64,000 bases of DNA from Paenibacillus gyeongsangnamensis (GTDB taxonomy: Bacteria; Bacillota; Bacilli; Paenibacillales; NBRC-103111), in assembly GCF_027533625.1 (NCBI RefSeq), contig NZ_JAQAGZ010000013.1:165775-229774 (forward strand), read 5' to 3'. The position numbers and the translations under genes are program-made. The notes under the pieces were generated by a model, which saw only the letters and a program-made list of their open reading frames with translations, was not told the origin of the DNA and ran no database searches. Every line of letters begins with the position of its first letter. The stretch's first letter is position 1. Shown one piece after another: positions 26,786 to 34,829 of this stretch.

Positions 26786-27727
26786 ATGAAGTATAGAAAT
26801 ATGGGCAGGACGGGACTGAAAGTCAGCGAGATCAGCTTGGGAAGCTGGTTAACTTACGGCGGTTACGTGGAAAAGGAGCGGGCCGTACAGTCGATCCATC
26901 AAGCTTATGAACTAGGCGTCAATTTTTTTGATACGGCCAACGTTTACGAGCGGGGCGAAGCGGAACGCGTGGTGGGGGAAGCGCTGCGTCAATATCCCCG
27001 CGATTCTTATGTGCTGGCTACCAAGGTATTTGGCAATATGGGGGATGGCCCGAACGACCGCGGATTGTCGCGCAAGCATGTCACGGAACAATGCCATGCA
27101 AGCTTGAAGCGGCTCGGAATGGATTATATCGATGTGTACTACTGCCACCGCTTCGACGAGAACGCGCCGCTGGAAGAAACGCTGCGAGCGCTTGACGATC
27201 TCGTGACCCAGGGCAAGGTGCTTTATGTCGGGGTCAGTATGTGGACCGCGGCCCAGATGCTGGAAGCGCATGCTATTGCCGACCGTCTGCTGCTGGACCG
27301 GATTGTCGTCAATCAACCGGCTTATAATATGTTCAGGCGCAGTATTGAAGAAGAAGTCATTCCGGTAGGAACAAAATTGGGAATCGGCCAAGTCGTATAT
27401 TCGCCACTGGCCCAAGGCATCTTGACCGGTAAGTATCGCAAAGGTCAGGCGGCTCCGGAAGGTAGCCGTGCGGTAAGCAAGAACTGGAACAGCGATCAAT
27501 TGAAGGAAGAACAGCTGGACAAAGTGGAACAGCTGGACAAAATCGCAGCCGAATTAGGGATCAAGATGTCGCAGCTGGCGATCGCCTGGGTGCTGCGGCA
27601 AGCCAACGTCGCCAGCGCCATCATCGGAGCAAGCCGGCCGGAGCAAGTCGAAGAGAATTGTCGGGCGGTAGACATCACCCTGACGGACGATACGCTGCGG
27701 GCGATAGAAGAGATTTTGAAATCATGA
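26786..27727 (+). CDS. aldo/keto reductase (Kv-beta/YghZ-like)
   Basis: A 313-residue aldo/keto reductase with the N-terminal YRNMGRTGLKVSEISLG, catalytic FDTANVYERGEAE, ATKVFG, and YYCHRFD in place of the more common LHxxD. The end (AIIGASRPEQVEENC) is the cofactor-binding signature. ATG 26786 is preferred over GTG 26780 because of the AGGTGA site. A TATAAT at 26745-26750 suggests a separate promoter, but its -35 box is weak. A terminator follows at 27759. Confidence 0.9.
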   Translation: MKYRNMGRTGLKVSEISLGSWLTYGGYVEKERAVQSIHQAYELGVNFFDTANVYERGEAERVVGEALRQYPRDSYVLATKVFGNMGDGPNDRGLSRKHVTEQCHASLKRLGMDYIDVYYCHRFDENAPLEETLRALDDLVTQGKVLYVGVSMWTAAQMLEAHAIADRLLLDRIVVNQPAYNMFRRSIEEEVIPVGTKLGIGQVVYSPLAQGILTGKYRKGQAAPEGSRAVSKNWNSDQLKEEQLDKVEQLDKIAAELGIKMSQLAIAWVLRQANVASAIIGASRPEQVEENCRAVDITLTDDTLRAIEEILKS

Positions 27728-27758
27728 CGCATCTGGCATGGCCATAATTGCCTAAATG

Positions 27759-27792
27759 GAGCCGTCTCTGGTCACGAAGTAGAGGGCGGCTC
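27759..27792 (+). terminator. terminator after the aldo/keto reductase
   Basis: GAGCCGTCTCT (27759-27769) pairs with AGAGGGCGGCTC (27781-27792) with a one-base bulge, then TTGGTTT. It closes the second carbohydrate region. Confidence 0.7.
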
Positions 27793-27841
27793 TTGGTTTA
27801 TTCAAATGGAAACAAGAAACAAGCGTTTTTGGTTTGTCCGG

Positions 27842-27963
27842 CGACACAAACATAGGTGCTTTAAGATCCCAGTAATTTCAAAGCACATATTTTTGTGTCG
27901 TGAAGCCACGACAAAAACATATGTGCATAATCGTTTTACGACACAAACATATGCGCATAATCG
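27842..27963. repeat. cluster of four small repeats (family A)
   Basis: Four copies of a 22-26-nt unit related to GACACAAACATATGCGCAT: 27842-27863 (+), 27880-27901 (inverted), 27908-27933 (+) and 27938-27963 (+). The first two face each other and could fold into a stem of about 21 bp. A fifth inverted copy lies 4 kb away at 32197-32217. The last copy directly abuts a broken rbsC-like gene. This is not a CRISPR: units differ, orientations mix and spacers are a few bases. Confidence 0.75.
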
Positions 27964-27973
27964 CGAATGAAAT

Positions 27974-28211
27974 TTGGACTACGGCAACATGTACGAGCTG
28001 GGCGACATCGCGGCTTGCGTCGTCGTCGGCGTGTCAACGACAGGGAATCGGAACGGTTCCCGGTATTTTGGCGGGTGTGCTGATTTTCGGCGTCATCAAC
28101 TACGGCTTGACCTTTATCGGGGTGAGTCCGAACTGGCAGTTGATCATCAAAGGATTGATCATCTTCGATGCCGTTGCTTTCGATATCCGCAAATACTTGG
28201 CCAGAAAATAA
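27974..28211 (+). pseudogene. 3' remnant of a ribose-type ABC permease (RbsC-like)
   Basis: Two overlapping frames together give the C-terminal quarter of an RbsC-type permease: MYELGDIAACVVVGVSTTG, then, after a frameshift near 28045, GTVPGILAGVLIFGVINYG and WQLIIKGLIIFDAVAFDIRK. The upstream three quarters are missing; repeats end 10 nt before the remnant. The next gene follows 18 nt after its stop, so the four-gene module downstream was probably once an operon headed by a ribose-type importer. Confidence 0.8.
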
Positions 28212-28229
28212 ACGAGGAGGAACAAGGAA

Positions 28230-29270
28230 ATGAAGGCAGTAGTAAATTACCAGGCCGGCCCTAAGATGGTAGAGATTCGCGACGTTGAGGTGCCGTCCGA
28301 GCTCGGGCCGAAAGAGGTTTTAATCCAGGTCAAAGCTGCGGGTGTATGCGGCAGCGATCTCCATATGTATCACGACATCCAGGGCTTTCCGGTTAAAAGG
28401 CCGGTCACGCTTGGGCACGAATACTCGGGGATTGTGGCGGATGTAGGGTCCGAAGTTACTCTTTTCAAAAAGGGAGACAGGGTCGTCAGTGAAACCCCCG
28501 CTTATATATGCGAAAAGTGCATTTATTGTCGCTCCGGCCAATATAATCTGTGTCCGGACCGTAGAGGCTTCGGCGTACTCGAAGACGGCGCCATGGCGGA
28601 ATACGTTAGAACGAGGGAGGCCATCGTTCACAAAGTGCCTGACAACGTTTCCTTTGAAAAGGCGGCTATGACGGAACCAACCTGCGTGGCCTATAACGCG
28701 GTCGCCCATCATTCCCATATTCGCCCAGGTGACTATGTCGTTGTATTCGGGCCAGGTCCGATCGGACTCATGTGTGTACAGATCGCCAAACTGTTTTCCC
28801 CAGGCAGATTGACCATCGTCGGAACGAGCAAGGATAAAAACCGTTTGGAGATCGCCAAACAATTCGGTGCAGACGCCGTTATAGTCGGCGATGAGCAGGA
28901 TGTCGTGAAAGAAATCATGTCCTACGGAGACGGCTTCGGTCCTGATCTAGTAGTCGATGCTGTGGGCATTTCCGTCACATTGAAGCAAAGCATCGAAGCG
29001 GTTCGCCCGGCAGGACAAATCACCAAAGTTGGATGGGGCCCGGCTCCGGTCGGATTTACGCTCGACCCGTTGATCCAGAAAGCGGCCCGCCTGCAGGGCT
29101 CCTTCAGCCACAACTATCCCATGTGGGAAAAAGTGCTGCTGATGATGGGCAAAGACGAGATCGACCCGCTTCCGATGACGAAGTCTTACGACATCAAGGA
29201 CTGGAAAGCGGCGTTTGACGTAATGGATTCTTTGGCTCATGCCAAGTCGATCATTTTGCCGAATTCCTAA
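28230..29270 (+). CDS. zinc-dependent alcohol/polyol dehydrogenase
   Basis: A 346-residue medium-chain dehydrogenase. The catalytic zinc site is visible as Cys in GVCGSDLH and GHE; the structural zinc uses the four cysteines of CEKCIYCRSGQYNLC. The Rossmann motif is GPGPIGLMCVQIAK. Relatives act on sorbitol, galactitol-1-phosphate, threonine and similar diols. GAGGAGG precedes the ATG. It is the first intact gene of the module bracketed by repeats, and no promoter of its own is obvious between it and the rbsC remnant. Confidence 0.9.
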   Translation: MKAVVNYQAGPKMVEIRDVEVPSELGPKEVLIQVKAAGVCGSDLHMYHDIQGFPVKRPVTLGHEYSGIVADVGSEVTLFKKGDRVVSETPAYICEKCIYCRSGQYNLCPDRRGFGVLEDGAMAEYVRTREAIVHKVPDNVSFEKAAMTEPTCVAYNAVAHHSHIRPGDYVVVFGPGPIGLMCVQIAKLFSPGRLTIVGTSKDKNRLEIAKQFGADAVIVGDEQDVVKEIMSYGDGFGPDLVVDAVGISVTLKQSIEAVRPAGQITKVGWGPAPVGFTLDPLIQKAARLQGSFSHNYPMWEKVLLMMGKDEIDPLPMTKSYDIKDWKAAFDVMDSLAHAKSIILPNS

Positions 29271-29297
29271 ACAAAAATAAAAATAGGAGAGATACCC

Positions 29298-29975
29298 ATG
29301 AAGCCGATTGTACAGATATCCCTGGATTTGACGAATATCAAGGAAGCAGTCGAAATGGCGGAGATTGCGGTGGAAGCCGGCATCGATTGGATTGAGGCCG
29401 GGACGCCGCTGCTGCTGGGAGAAGGTCTCCATGCGGTGGCAGCGTTAAGAAAAGCGTTTCCCAATCATCCGATTGTTGCCGATTTGAAAACGATGGACGG
29501 AGGTTATCTGGAAGCTGAAATGATGGCGAAGGCCGGCGCAACCCACGTTGTCGTAATGGGCGTTGCTCATCCGGCCACCATTCGGGCAGTCGTCAAGGCT
29601 GCCAGAGATTTCAACATCCAGGTCATGGGCGATATCATGGCCGCTCCGGACAAGGTGGCCTGCGCCAAAATGCTCGAGGCAAACAGTGTCGATTATATCA
29701 TCGTACATACCGGTTTTGACGAAAGAGGAGAAGATCCGGAAAGAAGTCCGTTCGATCACTTGCGGGAGGTTGTTGAGGCGGTTTCCATCCCGGTGCAGGC
29801 TGTCGGTGGCCTTTCTGTGGCACAGGCGGCGGAAATGCCTAAACATGGTGCTCCGCTTGTCGTTGTCGGTGCGCCGCTTGTCATCGACAAAAAAGTATTC
29901 CGCCCCAGCACGGACAAGTCTGAATTAAAAGCAGTACTGGAAGACTTTGTAGCCAAAGTGAAAAGTAATAACTAA
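29298..29975 (+). CDS. HUMPS-family protein (3-hexulose-6-phosphate synthase-like)
   Basis: A 225-residue member of the orotidine-phosphate-decarboxylase suprafamily. The metal/catalytic DxKTxD motif is at Asp62-Lys64-Asp67 (VADLKTMDGG), with Glu33 in DWIEAGTPL; this combination marks hexulose-6-phosphate synthases and 3-keto-L-gulonate-6-phosphate decarboxylases. GGAGAG lies before the ATG. No 6-phospho-3-hexuloisomerase gene is adjacent, which argues against simple formaldehyde fixation. With two dehydrogenases and a TIM-barrel isomerase around it, a decarboxylase or aldolase in sugar-phosphate breakdown is more likely. Confidence 0.85.
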   Translation: MKPIVQISLDLTNIKEAVEMAEIAVEAGIDWIEAGTPLLLGEGLHAVAALRKAFPNHPIVADLKTMDGGYLEAEMMAKAGATHVVVMGVAHPATIRAVVKAARDFNIQVMGDIMAAPDKVACAKMLEANSVDYIIVHTGFDERGEDPERSPFDHLREVVEAVSIPVQAVGGLSVAQAAEMPKHGAPLVVVGAPLVIDKKVFRPSTDKSELKAVLEDFVAKVKSNN

Positions 29976-29993
29976 GAAAAGGGGTCTCTCAAG

Positions 29994-30902
29994 ATGAGAG
30001 GAAAAGAAACTGCCCGCATCGCCGTATTTCCGAAAGGCTACATGGATGAATTGAGTGACGGTAGAATGACTTTGTTCGAATGGATTAAAATGGCGGGCAC
30101 CCTGGGTGCCTCCGGTCTGGAATTATATCCGCTATTCTTGAAACAGACCGATGAGGGATATTTACGCCAAGTGAAGGAGGCCGCCCAAAAGCAGGGGCTG
30201 GAAATCCCCATGATGTGCTCGTCACCGGACTTTACGCATCCGGACCCCGCTTACCGCAACCAGGAAGTCGTGAAAATGAAACAGATGATCGATGTAATGG
30301 CCTATCTGGGACCGGAGTCATTCCGAAGCTGCCGGGTGTTGTCGGGGCAGAAAAGGCCGGAGGTATCGAGGGAAGATGGGATTCGCTGGACGGTAGAAGG
30401 TATCAAGCAGCTTCTTCCGTACGCGGAGGAAAACAGGGTCCATCTGGTCATGGAAAATCATTACAAGGACGGATTTTGGCTCTTTCCCGAGTTCGCCCAG
30501 CAATCTGATATTTACCTGGAGATCATCCGCCAGATTTCCTCCCCTTGGTTCGGCGTAAATTACGATCCTTCGAACGCGACCTTTGCGGGGGAGGACCCGC
30601 TGAAGCTTCTCGGTGAGGTCAAACACCGACTCATTACGATGCACGCAAGCGACCGATACTTGAAGGAAGGATACACCCTGGACGACCTTAAGGACTATTC
30701 CCTGCAGGGTTACTCGGAAGCACTGGCCCACGGCGTTATCGGAAGAGGCATCAACGATTACGACGCGATTTTTCAGGAGCTTCAACATATCCATTTCCGC
30801 GGCTGGATTTCAATCGAGGACGGTATGAATGGGCTTGGCGATTTGAGAGAGTCCGTGGTCTTCCTGAAAGAGAAAATTGCCGGATATTTGGGAGGAGAAT
30901 AA
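29994..30902 (+). CDS. sugar phosphate isomerase/epimerase (TIM barrel)
   Basis: A 302-residue TIM-barrel of the xylose-isomerase-like superfamily. Candidate metal ligands are in LELYPLF, VMENHYKD, NYDPSNATF and TMHASDRY, and a final Glu in ISIEDGMNGL. AAAAGGGG precedes the ATG. UlaE-type L-xylulose-5-phosphate 3-epimerases belong to this superfamily and are usually found beside a HUMPS-family decarboxylase (UlaD), so the pair with the gene upstream may work in the same order. The next start is 4 nt after the stop. Confidence 0.87.
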   Translation: MRGKETARIAVFPKGYMDELSDGRMTLFEWIKMAGTLGASGLELYPLFLKQTDEGYLRQVKEAAQKQGLEIPMMCSSPDFTHPDPAYRNQEVVKMKQMIDVMAYLGPESFRSCRVLSGQKRPEVSREDGIRWTVEGIKQLLPYAEENRVHLVMENHYKDGFWLFPEFAQQSDIYLEIIRQISSPWFGVNYDPSNATFAGEDPLKLLGEVKHRLITMHASDRYLKEGYTLDDLKDYSLQGYSEALAHGVIGRGINDYDAIFQELQHIHFRGWISIEDGMNGLGDLRESVVFLKEKIAGYLGGE

Positions 30903-30905
30903 TAC

Positions 30906-31937
30906 GTGAAGGCGTTTATGATACACGAGCCCGAACATTATTCGGTTGTCGATGTTCCCGTTTCCGAACCAGGGGAAGGCGAAGTACTGGTGCGCTCTAT
31001 GTACGCGGGCATCTGCGGAACGGACGTGGAGCTTGCAAAAGGGATGGTCCGAGCGGATGCGGTAAATTATCCGTGTATCCCCGGTCATGAGTGGAGTGGC
31101 ATTGTGGAAAAGATCGGACCTGGCGTCAAAGGGCTTAAACCAGGAGACAGGGTAGTGTCAGAAGGCGTCCAGCACTGCGGTCACTGCCGGTTTTGCCGGC
31201 AGGGGCAGACCAATCTGTGCGAAAATATGAAGGAGCTGGGCTTTACGAAGCCGGGCGGCTTATCCGAATATGTCGTCACCAACGCCATGATGGTTCACCG
31301 ATTGCCGGATAACTTCCCGCTGGATATGGCAGCATTGATCGAACCTACCGCCGTCGTGACTCGCGGGGTTTGGCGGGCCAAACCGAAACCGGGCGAGATC
31401 GTTGCGGTCATCGGACCGGGGACTGTAGGCCTTTTAGCGGTGATGATCTCCAAGCTGTTCACCCCGCGCAAAATCATCCTGATCGGCGTCACCGACGAGA
31501 CGCTGGAGCTCGGCCTAAGCTTGGGCGCAACGGATACCGTCAACTTAACGAAGGAGGATGCCGCAGCCAAAGTCTCGGAGCTCACGGCCGGGTACGGTGC
31601 GGATATAGTCATCGAATGCGCGGGCAAGAGCAGCGCAGTAGATATGGCTTTTAATCTGGTTCGAAGAGGCGGCAAGACCGTTCTGCTCGGAGCGGCCGGC
31701 ACAGAAGCAAAAATGGAACTCTACAGCGATATTTTTCATGTCAAGGATATGGAGATTCACGGGATTCTATCCTACACGAAAGAGACTTGGCAGGATGCCG
31801 TCAATCTCGTGACGAATCGCTTGATTCCGGTAGAAAAGTTAATTCGGAACCGATTTGCGCTTCAGGATACAGACCAAGCCTTGAAGCTGCTGGAATCGGG
31901 TAAAGGAATCGGAAAATCGTTAATTGAGCTTGTGTAA
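30906..31937 (+). CDS. zinc-dependent alcohol/polyol dehydrogenase, second copy
   Basis: A 343-residue medium-chain dehydrogenase starting at GTG, 4 nt after the previous stop, with GGGAGG inside the preceding gene. Catalytic zinc ligands lie in GICGTDVE and GHEWSG; structural zinc uses CGHCRFCRQGQTNLC. The cofactor motif is GPGTVGLLAVMISK. It shares the general plan of the enzyme at 28230 but is not a recent duplicate. It ends the module; a strong terminator follows. Confidence 0.9.
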   Translation: MKAFMIHEPEHYSVVDVPVSEPGEGEVLVRSMYAGICGTDVELAKGMVRADAVNYPCIPGHEWSGIVEKIGPGVKGLKPGDRVVSEGVQHCGHCRFCRQGQTNLCENMKELGFTKPGGLSEYVVTNAMMVHRLPDNFPLDMAALIEPTAVVTRGVWRAKPKPGEIVAVIGPGTVGLLAVMISKLFTPRKIILIGVTDETLELGLSLGATDTVNLTKEDAAAKVSELTAGYGADIVIECAGKSSAVDMAFNLVRRGGKTVLLGAAGTEAKMELYSDIFHVKDMEIHGILSYTKETWQDAVNLVTNRLIPVEKLIRNRFALQDTDQALKLLESGKGIGKSLIELV

Positions 31938-31948
31938 GAAGGAACATC

Positions 31949-31978
31949 AACCAGGCGGCTACGGCTGCCTGGTTTTTT
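31949..31978 (+). terminator. rho-independent terminator of the dehydrogenase/HUMPS module
   Basis: AACCAGGC (31949-31956) and GCCTGGTT (31967-31974) form a perfect 8-bp stem followed by a run of six T. Confidence 0.9.
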
Positions 31979-32163
31979 GGAGACACAGGGGAAATTCTGG
32001 AGCGGGTGAGCTTTCCAACCACAACGCCGGAGGAAACGTTGGCGCGGGTGATCGGCTTTTTTCGGGACAAACCAATACAGGTGATCGGCATCGGCACATT
32101 CGGCCCCATCGATTTGGACCGAAACAGACCGACTTACGGGGGTCAATTACCACGACGCCGAAC
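31979..32163 (+). pseudogene. N-terminal-proximal fragment of a ROK fructokinase
   Basis: Beginning directly after the terminator T-run, one frame reads GEILERVSFPTTTPEETLAR and IGIGTFGPIDLDRNRPTYG, the hallmark of ROK fructokinases. A run of five G near 32140 then shifts the frame, after which SITTTPN continues the match. The first 25 or so codons and everything beyond about residue 85 are missing. Family A and B repeats begin 34 nt downstream. Confidence 0.8.
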
Positions 32164-32196
32164 ATTTTAATGAAGAGAAACTTTTCATTTAAAGAC

Positions 32197-32376
32197 AAAG
32201 CACATATGTTTGTGTCGGCGGACATCTTGTCAACTGTCGGGTGACAAGAACATTATCTCATTAATTGCCGCGTAATTCGCGGCTTTTTAGTTTTATGGGC
32301 TAAAGTTCTTGTCAAAACCAGATGACAAGAACTTTAGCCCATTCCCGATTTTGACAAGAACATATCTCATTCCCGA
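32197..32376. repeat. cluster of small repeats (families A and B) with an 18-bp palindrome
   Basis: Contains an inverted family A copy (32197-32217), then family B units built on TGACAAGAACATATCTCATT at 32242-32262, 32323-32348 and 32352-32376. GGGCTAAAGTTCTTGTCA (32297-32314) and its perfect complement at 32323-32340 flank an 8-nt spacer. A shorter TCTTGTCA/TGACAAGA inverted pair lies at 32226-32249. Families A and B share the frame GACA..AACATAT..CAT. Confidence 0.75.
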
Positions 32377-32429
32377 CTGGTAATGGGGAGTGTACCCCGT
32401 GTGTACTTAACCAAATTCAAATATTACTG

Positions 32430-32553
32430 AACGCGGAGCCAAACCGGAAGGGGAACGCAGGGAGATAACGCAGGAGTCAACGTGTGAGTCCAACGGAAGG
32501 GAACGCTATGGAAAGCTAACGTGAGTCAACTACGAGTCAACGTGGAGCTAACG
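32430..32553. repeat. degenerate tandem repeat, about 12-nt period
   Basis: The unit resembles AGTCAACGTGG. AACG recurs at 32430, 32454, 32467, 32479, 32492, 32502, 32518, 32539 and 32550. It lies downstream of the peptidase gene (which ends at 32703 on the other strand). No gene is recognised between the repeats at 32376 and that stop. Confidence 0.55.
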
Positions 32554-32702
32554 TTTGAGTCCAATTGTATAAACGTTGTTGTCAGGCGCTCCCTGCCATC
32601 GAAAATCATAATTTACTTCATACATTTTTTACAGGTTAGTCCAGAAGGCAAACATACCCGCCCACCCCTTGGGGCAGTCTGTCGATTTCACACGTTGACT
32701 TG

Positions 32703-33557
32703 CTATGCCGGCGGTCGAACGCCGTTAAGCAAATCCCACGTATTTAATCCGAATGTGTTTTGGAAGTGCGGGTAATCCACAAGACTGATGAATGTTCCGC
32801 CCCATTCGAGCCCAGCTTGCTGTCCTAACCTGCCCATTCTTATAAACTGCTGCGTATCGGTCGACATTTCGTCATTCTCGAAAGGCGCCGCGTCGAAAGC
32901 AAATCCCCAGTTATGATAAGAGTCTCCGCCTCTCGCATTCGTCACGATTTGGCCCGGAGCCCATCTGCCTTGTGCAAACAGCCGATCCTGCTCATCCCAG
33001 CTGCGGAACGCCGCATAGATGCGAACATCCATGCCGGCTGCACGCGTTAATTCAAGAAATCTTCTCGCTTGTGCCTCGACGCGAGGGTGAAGGGAGCTAA
33101 TTGTACTCGAGCTCATAAGGGTTTCATAGTTGTCCCTGGCATTCGGGTCAAACAATCTGCGCCTTGTCCTCGGTTCGATAATGCCGGATGGGTAAAGTCC
33201 GTGGTCTCTTTGAAATCTCTGGACCGCACTTGTCGTGGCCGGGCCGAACCAACCGTCTACGGCGCCGACGGAGTAGCCCCTCGTATTCAGCAATTTCTGC
33301 ACGGCCATTACATTATCGATCAGCACTTTCCAGGTCAACGGCCCGACGATCCCATCCCGGTTCAATTGAAACCGGTCTTGAAAGTTTTTGACCGCATCGC
33401 TCGTTCTTTCATCGAAATAACCGCTTATCGGAAACCCGTTATAATTTAGCGCCAATCCGTTCATATTTATCTGAAGCAATGATACATAGCGGCTCGAAGA
33501 GCCTACCCTTAAGACCGGCAGCACCAAGATGCAACACCCTTTCCTTAGTACAAACAT
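32703..33557 (-). CDS. peptidoglycan-binding M15 peptidase (VanY/CwlK-like)
   Basis: A 284-residue cell-wall hydrolase. Two PG_binding_1 repeats (about residues 20-75, with DGIVGPLTWKVL, and 80-135, with GWFGPATTSAVQRFQRDHGL) precede a zinc peptidase domain with the M15 ligands in SYHNWGFAFDAAPF (HxxxxxxxD) and YPHFQ. Family members cleave D-Ala-D-Ala or L-Ala-D-Glu bonds. The N-terminus is only weakly hydrophobic and is not a clear signal peptide. Such modular enzymes occur in spore germination and in phage lysis; proximity to sigK hints at a sporulation role but is not proof. Confidence 0.88.
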   Translation of the reverse strand: MFVLRKGCCILVLPVLRVGSSSRYVSLLQINMNGLALNYNGFPISGYFDERTSDAVKNFQDRFQLNRDGIVGPLTWKVLIDNVMAVQKLLNTRGYSVGAVDGWFGPATTSAVQRFQRDHGLYPSGIIEPRTRRRLFDPNARDNYETLMSSSTISSLHPRVEAQARRFLELTRAAGMDVRIYAAFRSWDEQDRLFAQGRWAPGQIVTNARGGDSYHNWGFAFDAAPFENDEMSTDTQQFIRMGRLGQQAGLEWGGTFISLVDYPHFQNTFGLNTWDLLNGVRPPA

Positions 33558-33768
33558 TACATTATGTACTCTTATCCATAGTTTACGGAAGGATGTCGTT
33601 GTCCGTGCTAGGGGGAGCGTAAATTATTTTGTGTAAATGGGATTTGCCAACAAAGTTTCTCATGAAGGCTTTATATGGAGGGGCGGGCATGCCTATTTGT
33701 AATTGAAGAATTGAAGATTTGGCTCGGAGAATCGTTCCTCCCAAAGCTTCTCCTCCTAATATAAAAAA

Positions 33769-33924
33769 ATGAAAGAAGCAATGGCACATGTTCGAGATTT
33801 TATTGAAAATGGTGGGAAGCAGTTGGCCATCGATGAAAAGAGATATGTTCTTGATCTCTTAGTTGACACTTGGAAGAACTTTCGAATAAACCGGGTGTTA
33901 TCCTTCAGAAGAAATTTAAGCTGA
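33769..33924 (+). CDS. possible 51-residue protein of unknown function
   Basis: A short frame from ATG 33769, MKEAMAHVRDFIENGGKQL, with an amphipathic helix pattern. It has no clear ribosome-binding site and I do not recognise it. It is the only coding-like signal in the 33558-33990 gap before the sigK promoter; the protein may be a remnant. Confidence 0.25.
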   Translation: MKEAMAHVRDFIENGGKQLAIDEKRYVLDLLVDTWKNFRINRVLSFRRNLS

Positions 33925-33996
33925 TACAGTCAAAACCTAGAAATGAAAAGATTATTGTAGAGTTAACGAATGAATAGTTTTTTTAACAGTACAGGC

Positions 33997-34024
33997 ACGG
34001 ATAGACAGAAGCCCACATAAAATG
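33997..34024 (+). promoter_or_regulatory. candidate SigK/SigE-type promoter of sigK
   Basis: AC (33997-33998), a 17-nt spacer and CATAAAATG (34016-34024) fit the sigma-K pattern AC-N17-CATANNNTA with one mismatch. B. subtilis sigK is transcribed by sigma-E and sigma-K, whose -10 boxes both start CATA. Confidence 0.5.
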
Positions 34025-34053
34025 ATACTAATCTCATCGTGGGGGTGGCTGAC

Positions 34054-34755
34054 GTGCCTGGATTTTTTTCAGCAATAGCGTTATTCATTAAAGAATTAAT
34101 GCTGCTGGTTTCATATGTGAAAAATAATGCTTTTCCCCAACCGCTCGCCGAAGATGAAGAAGAGAAACATTTGAGGTTAATGGCTCAAGGGAACCAACAT
34201 TCCCGGAATTTGTTGATTGAACATAATCTTCGTCTGGTCGCCCATATAGTAAAAAAATTCGACAATACTGGGGAAGATCTAGAGGATCTTATCTCTATAG
34301 GAACGATTGGATTAATCAAAGCAATCGAATCGTTTTCGCCTGATAAAGGGACAAAATTAGCAACGTTCGCGGCGCGATGTATTGAGAACGAGATTCTGAT
34401 GCATCTGAGGTCGCTTAAGAAAACGCGCAAAGACGTCTCGCTTCATGACCCCATCGGTACGGACAAGGAGGGAAATGAAATTACATTGATCGATATCCTC
34501 GGTACGGAAGCCGATGATGTCGTGGAAAAAGTGCAGCTGAAGATCGAGAAGTCGAAAATATATAAGAATCTGGACATTCTAGATGAACGGGAAAAAGAAG
34601 TTGTAGTTGGTCGCTTCGGTCTGGAACACGGCGGGGAAGAGCGGACGCAGAGGGAGATTGCTAAGGAGCTTGGCATCTCGCGCTCTTATGTATCACGGAT
34701 CGAAAAAAGGGCGCTCATGAAGCTGTATCATGAGTTTTATAAGGCGAAACGTTAG
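34054..34755 (+). CDS. sigK: RNA polymerase sporulation sigma factor SigK (pro-form)
   Basis: The late mother-cell sigma factor. The sequence runs from a hydrophobic pro-peptide (FFSAIALFIKELMLLVSYV) through region 2 (LLIEHNLRLVAHIVKKF, DLISIGTIGLIKAIE, ARCIENEILMHLR) to region 4 (TQREIAKELGISRSYVSRIE). GTG 34054 matches the start of B. subtilis pro-SigK and follows GGGGGTGG by 5 nt; a GTG at 34039 would add five residues. The gene is continuous, with no skin-type intervening element. Activation by cleavage of the pro-sequence at the forespore membrane is expected from the family. Confidence 0.96.
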   Translation: MPGFFSAIALFIKELMLLVSYVKNNAFPQPLAEDEEEKHLRLMAQGNQHSRNLLIEHNLRLVAHIVKKFDNTGEDLEDLISIGTIGLIKAIESFSPDKGTKLATFAARCIENEILMHLRSLKKTRKDVSLHDPIGTDKEGNEITLIDILGTEADDVVEKVQLKIEKSKIYKNLDILDEREKEVVVGRFGLEHGGEERTQREIAKELGISRSYVSRIEKRALMKLYHEFYKAKR

Positions 34756-34769
34756 TTCATTTCAATGAT

Positions 34770-34801
34770 GAGGCAGCTTACCGGTGTGGGCAAGCTGCCT
34801 C
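34770..34801 (+). terminator. hairpin after sigK
   Basis: GAGGCAGCTT (34770-34779) and AAGCTGCCTC (34792-34801) form a perfect 10-bp stem, but no T-run follows, so termination may be partial. Confidence 0.6.
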
Positions 34802-34829
34802 AGTATATGGAAAAGGAAGGTATGTAAAA

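Noticed and set aside
27842..27963. Repeat cluster considered as a CRISPR array.
   Set aside because: Copies vary, face both ways and have irregular, very short spacers; no cas genes are present.
32521..32775. An 84-codon plus-strand frame over the tandem repeats and peptidase 3' end.
   Set aside because: It consists of repeat-derived sequence and antisense to the peptidase, with no ribosome-binding site.
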